Assembly: GCA_934183325.1 (NCBI GenBank)
Contig: CAKPSH010000010.1
Location: forward strand, 1 to 48,951
DNA from: an uncultured Clostridia bacterium
Lineage (GTDB): Bacteria; Bacillota; Clostridia; TANB77; CAG-508
Direction of reading: 5' to 3'
Length of the DNA stretch: 48,951 nt
The number at the start of each line of letters is the position of its first letter. Positions within the stretch are counted from its first letter, which is position 1. Of the stretch, positions 35,784-42,107 are shown in pieces. The notes below the pieces were generated by a model. That model saw only the letters and a list, made by a program, of their open reading frames with translations. It made no database searches and was not told the origin of the DNA. The position numbers and the translations under genes are program-made.

Positions 35784-35920
35784 TTTCCTATCACATTCCT
35801 TTATTTCTACATTTTATATTAAAATCATACATTTTATATTATATTATCCCATTGATTAAAAGTCAATTGAAAATTTATCTAAACATTGTTTCATTACTAT
35901 ACATAAACATTTTACCATTC

Positions 35921-35949
35921 TTGACTTATTTTTTTTTTGCTGATATAAT
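35921..35949 (+). promoter_or_regulatory. Promoter of orphan gene 36022
   Basis: TTGACT (35921-35926), 17 bases (mainly T), TATAAT (35944-35949). The same -35 box and spacing as at 4623. Confidence 0.8.
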
Positions 35950-35958
35950 ATATGTAAG

Positions 35959-36000
35959 TGTGGAAAGTCCACATTGCAATAACTGGCGGTTATCACCGCC
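35959..36000 (+). promoter_or_regulatory. Two tandem hairpins in the leader of orphan gene 36022
   Basis: TGTGGA-AAG-TCCACA (35959-35973) and GGCGGT-TATC-ACCGCC (35985-36000), both 6-bp perfect stems, lie between the promoter and the ribosome site AGGAG. They could stabilise the message or be a binding site; the second is very G+C-rich for this genome. Confidence 0.65.
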
Positions 36001-36021
36001 CCAACAAATGAGGAGAAAACA

Positions 36022-36408
36022 ATGGAGATGTTTTCTTATGCTTTCGTTCTTCGAAAGCCCTGCCCGCTCCTCAAAACGCTGTTACAGTGTTTCGAGGATC
36101 TTACCAATCGAGGCTTTCTTGCTTCGATCACCCTTCCTGAGGGTGCAGATGCTCGTTGGATTGAATTCCGTGCTTATGAACGGAGTTCGATTCACTCCAC
36201 GCTTGTGGTGAATCGGATGTTGGCTACTGTTCCCGACCAGGTTGCTAAAAATGCTATCAGCATTTTCAACTTTGGTTTGGCATACAAATGTCCGCTTCGC
36301 ATTGAGGTTCAGGACGACAACAAGTCCTTTAGAATCTCTTTGCTACCACCCAAGCGTCCCCAACAGCAGCAATCTGTTGAAGATCAGATTCGTCTTCTGA
36401 ACTTCTAA
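36022..36408 (+). CDS. Orphan protein of unknown function (cassette 3)
   Basis: A 128-residue soluble protein I do not recognise. ATG 36022 is 6 bases after AGGAG. No signal peptide or helix long enough for the membrane. N-terminal half MEMFSYAFVLRKPCPLLKTL and a Gln/Pro-rich end KRPQQQQSVEDQIRLLN. Sampled G+C is near 48%, about double the flanking DNA, with codons CGC, CCC and CTG rarely used by neighbours. It has its own promoter, hairpin leader and terminator, and runs opposite to the surrounding operons. This points to recent transfer from another genome. Confidence 0.72.
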   Translation: MEMFSYAFVLRKPCPLLKTLLQCFEDLTNRGFLASITLPEGADARWIEFRAYERSSIHSTLVVNRMLATVPDQVAKNAISIFNFGLAYKCPLRIEVQDDNKSFRISLLPPKRPQQQQSVEDQIRLLNF

Positions 36409-36414
36409 GGGCTG

Positions 36415-36453
36415 AAAGAGGCGCATAGATCATAACGATCTGTGCGCCTCTTT
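36415..36453 (+). terminator. Terminator of orphan gene 36022
   Basis: Two 17-base arms (36415-36431, 36437-36453) with one G-U pair and an ATAAC loop, then TGTTTTAT. Six bases after the stop. It also faces the end of the minus-strand gene at 36458. Confidence 0.85.
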
Positions 36454-36457
36454 TGTT

Positions 36458-36793
36458 TTATAATTTTCTTATTTTTATCATTAAAATAATTGCAATGATT
36501 ATTAAATTTATTCCAACTAACATTTCAACTGCATATAATATTGTTGATATTCCATTTACTTTAAAATACTTTCCTAATACCCCTACTAGATTTAAATCTC
36601 CTGATTCTTCATCATTTGTACTACTAGTTGTATCATCCTGACTTAAATCTATATTACTATTTCCTGCATTTTTCGAACTTGCAACCCTTTTGGCTGTTGT
36701 ATAAATACTACTAAAAGCACATGTTAACGCTATTATATTAACTATTACAACTAATATAATAACTATTATTTTTATACTCGAACTTTTGTCCAA
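36458..36793 (-). CDS. Small two-helix membrane protein, last gene of the peptide operon
   Basis: A 111-residue protein starting at TTG 36793 with AAAGGGG 8 bases upstream. Helix 1 (about residues 8-28), a Ser/Asp-rich exposed loop, and helix 2 (about 83-107). No family recognised. It lies 25 bases after the previous gene and ends the run of the double-glycine-peptide operon, so it could be an immunity or accessory membrane protein; this is only inferred from position. Confidence 0.68.
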   Translation of the reverse strand: MDKSSSIKIIVIILVVIVNIIALTCAFSSIYTTAKRVASSKNAGNSNIDLSQDDTTSSTNDEESGDLNLVGVLGKYFKVNGISTILYAVEMLVGINLIIIAIILMIKIRKL

Positions 36794-36818
36794 TTTAAAA
36801 ACCCCTTTATTATAATTA

Positions 36819-37373
36819 TTAATTAAGTATTTCCTTTATTTCATCATTCTGCATAATATATTGCAAAACTCCATCTTTTATTTTTTTCATTATTATTTTT
36901 TCTTTTTTATCTTTCGGTAAAATAATACGTAATCTATTTATACATATATCCAGTTGTTCTTTTGTAAGTTTATTATTTTCTGCCTCTTCTCTGATCTCAT
37001 TAATAATTTTAAAAATACTAGTGTCTTTATATTTATTATATTCACATGTAATTTGACTTAAATCTATGTTTTCCTCCATTGCTTTTAGCAAAAATTTTAT
37101 TTTTTCTTCATTACTTTTATATTTTTCATCAAATTTTATGCCCAATTTTTCAGCCTCAATTATTTGACTTATACTTAATTTTCCTTTATCATAAGATTTT
37201 TTTAAATTTGATATTACATTATAAACAATAACACCATCTTCAGTTTCATATTCTTTTGAGACCTCGTTTAAACTAATACCTCTATCTTTTAAAATCTTTA
37301 GATATTCAATTTTTTCATCAATACTCATTTTTCTAGTAATTAATGAATTTTTTATTTTTTCAATTACAGTCAT
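36819..37373 (-). CDS. Uncharacterised helical protein (peptide operon)
   Basis: A 184-residue charged protein, almost all predicted helical, no membrane segment or cysteine cluster. The start MTVIEKIKNSLITRKMSID follows GAAAGGAAAAAG. Repeated patterns such as KIEYLKILKDRGISLNEVSK and KIKFLLKAMEENIDLSQI suggest two similar helical units of about 75 residues. I do not recognise a family. It is 14 bases after the preceding gene and 25 before the membrane protein gene. Confidence 0.68.
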   Translation of the reverse strand: MTVIEKIKNSLITRKMSIDEKIEYLKILKDRGISLNEVSKEYETEDGVIVYNVISNLKKSYDKGKLSISQIIEAEKLGIKFDEKYKSNEEKIKFLLKAMEENIDLSQITCEYNKYKDTSIFKIINEIREEAENNKLTKEQLDICINRLRIILPKDKKEKIIMKKIKDGVLQYIMQNDEIKEILN

Positions 37374-37387
37374 CTTTTTCCTTTCAA

Positions 37388-37801
37388 TTAATTACACTCA
37401 TAAGAAGCTTTTTTTCTTGCATTAGTTAGTTTCTTTAATGCAATTAATATTTTATCTTTAAGTTTTAAGTCTTTTGTATTTAAAGGTAGTAATTCTTTAT
37501 TTATTTCTTCTTGTTTACTTACATCATTTAATATTAATTTCTTTATTGTATCAACATTCTTTAATATCTCTTCTTTATGTTCTGCCATTCCTTCTAAATA
37601 AACTGCACATAAAATTTTTTTCGTATCTTCTAATAATTCTGTTTCCTTAATATCATTAATATTAAAAACATAATCCTTATCTCTTCTTTGTTCAATATTA
37701 TTTGCTAAGTTTTCAGAAATTACTATATCACCATTTTTTAGTAAAAATTTAATAATTTCATAAGCTTGACTATATGCTTTTGAATCTAATTCCATTTTCA
37801 T
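37388..37801 (-). CDS. Uncharacterised protein of a widespread Clostridia type (peptide operon)
   Basis: A 137-residue soluble helical protein. The start SKAYSQAYEIIKFLLKNG and the DKDYVFNINDIKETELLEDT then TKKILCAVYLEG segments resemble a common Firmicutes hypothetical family that I know only by pattern (SxAYxEVxEIIxxL...KNYxF), with no established function. No catalytic motif. It sits 41 bases after the phosphorylase-like gene and 14 before the next. Confidence 0.65.
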   Translation of the reverse strand: MKMELDSKAYSQAYEIIKFLLKNGDIVISENLANNIEQRRDKDYVFNINDIKETELLEDTKKILCAVYLEGMAEHKEEILKNVDTIKKLILNDVSKQEEINKELLPLNTKDLKLKDKILIALKKLTNARKKASYECN

Positions 37802-37842
37802 ACTTTCTTTTTTATTAGATATACTAATACCCTTTCTACCTT

Positions 37843-39126
37843 TTAAATAATATATTCTACTTTTGATTTCTGCTTTATCTTTTTTTCTGAAAGTTTAAAT
37901 ATTTCGCCAGTTTTACTTACAGCATTTGAGATTTTTATATCATTGTTAGTATATACATAAGCACATATTTCTCCTGACTTTAAATATTCTCCTACTTTTT
38001 TATTAATTTTTATACCTGCACCTATATCAAAACTATCTAATTCAGAAATTCTAATTGCATTTAAATACTGTGCAATTCCTCTAAGCATATTTATATCTAT
38101 TTCTTCTACATATCCTGATTCATTCGCAATTACAGGTACTATATATTTAGTTTTCACTTCTTCTCGTACTAAATTAAAATCTCCTCCATAATCATATATC
38201 ATCTTTTTAAAAGAGTCAACTGCTTTTCCTGAACTTATTATTTCAAGTATTGCTTTTCTATTTTTATTTGTATCTCCTGAGTATCCTGAAATTTCTAAGA
38301 TTTTTGAAATGTACTTAACTAATTCTTCTTCAACATCTTCTTCCATTTTTTCATTAAATAATTCATATATTTCATGCATCTCTATCAAATTTCCAAAACA
38401 TCTTCCAGTTGGTTGATTTAATTTTGTAACTGCACATCCAATATTTCTTCTACTCTTTTTACCTATTCTTACTAGATAGTTCGCCATATTTTTAGCATCT
38501 TCAAAATTTTTTACAAATGCATTATTTCCATACGTAATTTCGAAAAATATATTAAAAAAACCTAAAGCATATTTTTGAGACATAATACTACTAATTATTA
38601 ATGGTAAATTTCCATCACAAGCAATTTCATTTCTCATTCTATACATTCTCTTTTCAACTGGAGCTATATTTCTGCTTCCTTTCAATATACCAATTTTTCC
38701 ATTTGATATTTTTTCTTTAAACTGCTCGATATCCTTATCAATTTTAAAACCTGATACAGATTCTAATCTATCAGTTAACCCTAGCTCTCTACCAATTACT
38801 TTTCCTGCTGGAATTTCCATTGCATTTAATATTATCATAATCATAATTATCATTTTATCACTTATTCCACCTAATGGATGTATATCTGTAAACTTATTAG
38901 AGATTCTATAAAATTCCATTTCATCTCCTGTTTCAGACATTGACTCTGCTAAATCTATAGTTTCTTTCTCACTTAATCCACATTGAAACATTAATGTCAT
39001 TATTGCTGATGCTTGAGCTTCGCTTATTTCTTCCTTAAAAAGACTTTGAACAAAAAAATTTATTTCTTCATCATTCAATTCTTGTTTTTGTCTTTTTTTT
39101 CTTATAATATCTTTTATATACATCAT
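37843..39126 (-). CDS. Degenerate thymidine/pyrimidine-nucleoside phosphorylase homologue
   Basis: A 427-residue member of the glycosyltransferase-3/thymidine phosphorylase fold: N-terminal helical domain (residues 1-68), central alpha/beta domain (75-310) and PYNP-type C-terminal domain (345-420). Homology is plain (APVEKRMYRMRNEIACDG, PLIISSIMSQKYALG, LNQPTGRCFGNLIEMHE). However, the phosphate site is lost. The KHSTGG block is DIHPLGGISDK (His83 kept, Lys and Ser gone). GRGLGHTGGT(x)DKLE is shortened to GRELGLTDRLE. The Lys after SSIMS is Gln184. Arg165 and Ser180 remain. It is likely a pseudoenzyme or has a new reaction. The start has AGGAGG upstream; it is 23 bases after the peptidase-transporter. 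Confidence 0.82.
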   Translation of the reverse strand: MMYIKDIIRKKRQKQELNDEEINFFVQSLFKEEISEAQASAIMTLMFQCGLSEKETIDLAESMSETGDEMEFYRISNKFTDIHPLGGISDKMIIMIMIILNAMEIPAGKVIGRELGLTDRLESVSGFKIDKDIEQFKEKISNGKIGILKGSRNIAPVEKRMYRMRNEIACDGNLPLIISSIMSQKYALGFFNIFFEITYGNNAFVKNFEDAKNMANYLVRIGKKSRRNIGCAVTKLNQPTGRCFGNLIEMHEIYELFNEKMEEDVEEELVKYISKILEISGYSGDTNKNRKAILEIISSGKAVDSFKKMIYDYGGDFNLVREEVKTKYIVPVIANESGYVEEIDINMLRGIAQYLNAIRISELDSFDIGAGIKINKKVGEYLKSGEICAYVYTNNDIKISNAVSKTGEIFKLSEKKIKQKSKVEYII

Positions 39127-39149
39127 TTAATTGTATGCCTCCTAATTTC

Positions 39150-41324
39150 CTATTGTTTTTCTAATCTTTCCATTACTTGATTTTGTACTGTCCATAATTG
39201 TTTAAACATTCCATCCTGTCTTAATAATTCTTGTGGACTTCCTGCTTCTACAATCACACCATCTTCTATGGCAATAATTTTATTACAATGGATTAATGAA
39301 TTTAATCTATGTGCTACTATTATTTTTATTTTATCGCTTTCTCCTCTCAATTGTTCTATTACATACTCTTCTGTATTTGCATCTAGATTAGCAGTAGATT
39401 CATCTAGAATTAAAACATCTGGATTTGTAATAAGTGCTTTTGCAATTGAAAATCTTTGCTTTTGACCAGTAGATAAATTTATTGCTCCTTCTTCAATCAT
39501 TGAATTATATCCATATGTGGAATCCTTTATATAATCATCCATTTTTACCATTTTGCATACTCTGTCCATATCTTCCACTGTCGCATCTTCTTTTCCAATT
39601 GTTAAATTATTGAAAATTGTATCTTTAAACCAGAAATCATTTTGTGATACATACGCCATTCTACTTCTTATAGAACTTCTTGTAAATTCATCCATATTTC
39701 TTCCGTTAATTAGTATTTCACCTTCTGTAACATCAAAAAAATCTAATATTAATTTTATTAATGTTGTTTTTCCACATCCGCTTTCTCCAATTATTCCTAT
39801 TGATTCTCCTTTTTCTATATTGAAGCTAATTCCTTTTAATGTAGGTTTTCTCAATCCATATTTAAATACAACATCTTTAAACTCTATAGATTCAATTTTT
39901 TCATTTAAATTTCTTTTCTTTCTATCCATTTCTTCTTCGGTTGTTGTTCTAAATACATCATCTAGCCTTTCAAGTGTAGCAGATGTTGATATTAAATCAC
40001 CTTTCATCTCTATTATTGATAAAATTGGTTGAAATATATAATTTACATACATATTGGCTGTTACTAATTGTCCAACAGAGAAATCTCCATCCATTACAAA
40101 AATAGCTAAAGCTCCTAACATAAATGTTGATCCTATATTACTTATTAGTGATACAAAATAACTTTGCATAATTGTATCTGTCTCATTTTTATATTTTGAT
40201 TTTTGATAATCACCATATTTATGTTGCATATCTTTTTGCATTTTTTTCTCTGAATTATAATTTTTTATTGTTTCATTTCCCTCAAAACTTGCATAAACAA
40301 ATGATTGCACATCTGTTGATTTCTTTAGTAATTCTTGTGTATTACGATTTATTGTTTTTTCATACATTTTTTGTGTTATATACATTAGCTCTTGCATAAC
40401 GATTGCGATTATTAGCATCTGCCAACTAATCTTTAAAATTAATACTAATGCCCATATTGCATAAAAAATTTCAATTAATATGTTTAAGGAAAAATTTGTA
40501 ATTGTAGTTCTTAAACTTTCTCCATCACCATATCTTGCTTCAATATCACCAGTTGTTCTCATAGAATAAAAGGAAAGTGGTAAATTAATTATTCTATTAT
40601 ATATATTTATAACTAATTCCTTGTCTAATGCTTTATTAAACTTTATAGAAAATTTTTCCTTCCAATAACTTAATACGACCGCCATCATATATACAAAGCA
40701 TACGCCTAATATTGATATAATCATCATTTGCAGTCTATTTTCTGGAACAATTTTATCAATTAAATATGAATAAAACCAAGTTCCAACCATACCTAATCCT
40801 GATATTATAGCTGTTAAAAGAGCCATAATAATCATTTCTTTTTTAAATTTTAAAATTAGATTAGTTAAAAATTTAAAATTTCTTTTATATTTTTTAGTTT
40901 CTGCAAAATTTTCAGTTGGCTCTAAAGTTATAGCTACATTAGTCCATATTTTGGAGAAATCTTCCCAGCTCATATTCACTTCGCCTTTAGCCGGGTCTCC
41001 CAAAATAACTCCTTTATCATTTGCTTCAAATAAAACCATATAATGATTATATAATCCATCTATCAATGTATGAACAATCATTGGCAATTTAACTTTTTTT
41101 TCTAGTACAGCTTCTTTTGAACATCTAATTCCAGCTGCTTTCATATTAAGTTTTTCAGCTGCAACGATTAAGCTAGAAACAGTATTTCCTTCTCTATCTG
41201 TTTGTGCAATATTTCTAATTGATGTTAATGAAATATTTTTTATTCCATAATATGTACATATCGTTCCTAAACAAGTTACCCCGCACAGCATTTCATCAGT
41301 TTGAATTAATACTTTATATTTCAT
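39150..41324 (-). CDS. Peptidase-containing ABC transporter (C39 bacteriocin maturation/export)
   Basis: A 724-residue PCAT. The N-terminal C39 protease (1-140) has catalytic Cys in QTDEMLCGVTCLGTIC, His in NHYMVLF and Asp in LGDPAKG, so it is probably active, cutting after Gly-Gly. Six membrane helices (about 160-450), then the ATPase with Walker A GESGCGKTT, signature LSTGQKQRF (one residue off LSGGQ), Walker B VLILDEST and switch His IVAHRLNS. It removes the leader and exports the peptide. The precursor gene with a matching leader is immediately upstream. The start has CAGGAGAAAAAA upstream. Confidence 0.93.
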   Translation of the reverse strand: MKYKVLIQTDEMLCGVTCLGTICTYYGIKNISLTSIRNIAQTDREGNTVSSLIVAAEKLNMKAAGIRCSKEAVLEKKVKLPMIVHTLIDGLYNHYMVLFEANDKGVILGDPAKGEVNMSWEDFSKIWTNVAITLEPTENFAETKKYKRNFKFLTNLILKFKKEMIIMALLTAIISGLGMVGTWFYSYLIDKIVPENRLQMMIISILGVCFVYMMAVVLSYWKEKFSIKFNKALDKELVINIYNRIINLPLSFYSMRTTGDIEARYGDGESLRTTITNFSLNILIEIFYAIWALVLILKISWQMLIIAIVMQELMYITQKMYEKTINRNTQELLKKSTDVQSFVYASFEGNETIKNYNSEKKMQKDMQHKYGDYQKSKYKNETDTIMQSYFVSLISNIGSTFMLGALAIFVMDGDFSVGQLVTANMYVNYIFQPILSIIEMKGDLISTSATLERLDDVFRTTTEEEMDRKKRNLNEKIESIEFKDVVFKYGLRKPTLKGISFNIEKGESIGIIGESGCGKTTLIKLILDFFDVTEGEILINGRNMDEFTRSSIRSRMAYVSQNDFWFKDTIFNNLTIGKEDATVEDMDRVCKMVKMDDYIKDSTYGYNSMIEEGAINLSTGQKQRFSIAKALITNPDVLILDESTANLDANTEEYVIEQLRGESDKIKIIVAHRLNSLIHCNKIIAIEDGVIVEAGSPQELLRQDGMFKQLWTVQNQVMERLEKQ

Positions 41325-41350
41325 TTTTTTCTCCTGTCATTAATATTATT

Positions 41351-41383
41351 TTAAATAAAAGGAGAGGCAACTATTACCTCCCC
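41351..41383 (-). terminator. Leaky terminator between precursor and transporter
   Basis: GGGGAGG and CCTCTCC (minus strand) form a 7-bp stem with one G-U pair and a 9-base loop, followed by TTTTATTT. It is 110 bases beyond the precursor stop and before the transporter start, so it probably lets more precursor than transporter be made. Confidence 0.68.
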
Positions 41384-41498
41384 ATTTAATTATTCAATGT
41401 CATATATCTATACTAGCTAAATTTCACTATTAATTTGAAGTTTAGATCATAAATTCTCTATTTTCAAATTGAAATATCATGTAAATTCAAATCATTAA

Positions 41499-41954
41499 TT
41501 AAATTGCATGAATTTTTACCTTAACTTGAATATCATTTCCTTTTTTATCTTTTCCCCAAAGTAATATAGTACCAATAACTTTTGCAGCTCCTGCAACAGC
41601 ATCTATTGCAGCATTAGTTGCTTTTCTTAAAGCTACTTTAACTTGTGATTCTGTAACCGCAGCTTTACCAGTCCATAATGTTGATATAAAGTTTATTCTA
41701 GCTGTTAAAAATCTTGAGAATAATCCACCTAACATTGCATTTGTAACTTTAAAGTTAGTTGCATTTTTTGATACATATACATCATATGTTCCACCATTTT
41801 TTACAGTTCCACCAATAGAACCTCCACCTGTTATTTCATCTAATTCATCTTCTCCTAAGCTTTCAACAGCTGTTTCACTTGCAGCCTCAACCTTTCTTAC
41901 TAAAAGTGGTTCAGCTAAATTTTCTTCATTTTCAAAATCTTCTTCGTAAATCAT
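41499..41954 (-). CDS. Double-glycine precursor peptide (151 residues, no cysteine)
   Basis: The N-terminal 44 residues form an acidic leader that ends SLGEDELDEITGG: Leu at -12, Glu at -8, Leu at -7, Ile at -4 and GG at -2/-1, which is the C39 recognition pattern. The core is 107 residues, starting GSIGGTVKNGGTYDVYVS, then NFKVTNAMLGGLFSRFL, a helical ATNAAIDAVAGAAKVIG stretch and a basic beta end GNDIQVKVKIHAI. There is no Cys, so no lanthionine or sactionine is possible, and there are many Gly, Ala, Thr and Asn residues. Such a long core is unusual; it may be an unmodified bacteriocin, a signal or a secreted effector. It has its own consensus promoter and AGGGAGGAATAAAA ribosome site. Confidence 0.85.
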   Translation of the reverse strand: MIYEEDFENEENLAEPLLVRKVEAASETAVESLGEDELDEITGGGSIGGTVKNGGTYDVYVSKNATNFKVTNAMLGGLFSRFLTARINFISTLWTGKAAVTESQVKVALRKATNAAIDAVAGAAKVIGTILLWGKDKKGNDIQVKVKIHAI

Positions 41955-41983
41955 TTTTATTCCTCCCTAAAAATTATATATAT

Positions 41984-42012
41984 ATAATATATTTTGTTCA
42001 TTTTTTTGTCAA
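41984..42012 (-). promoter_or_regulatory. Promoter of the precursor peptide gene
   Basis: Minus strand TTGACA (42007-42012), a 17-base spacer and TATTAT (41984-41989), about 25 bases from the ribosome site. A small stem AATCCATA/TATGGATT lies directly upstream. Confidence 0.75.
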
Positions 42013-42107
42013 TCCATACATTTAATCGTTTTCTATGGATTTCTTATTTTTCAATGTTTTTACCGTTTATTTCTTTTTTTTTACATTTTTGTAATATTTT
42101 AGTTACA

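Noticed and set aside
35852..36211. Plus-strand ORF of 119 residues across the leader of the orphan gene
   Set aside because: Overlaps the promoter and hairpins and the well-supported ORF at 36022 in another frame; no ribosome site.
41499..41954. Lanthipeptide or sactipeptide precursor
   Set aside because: The precursor has no cysteine, and no LanM, LanB/C or radical SAM gene is present.
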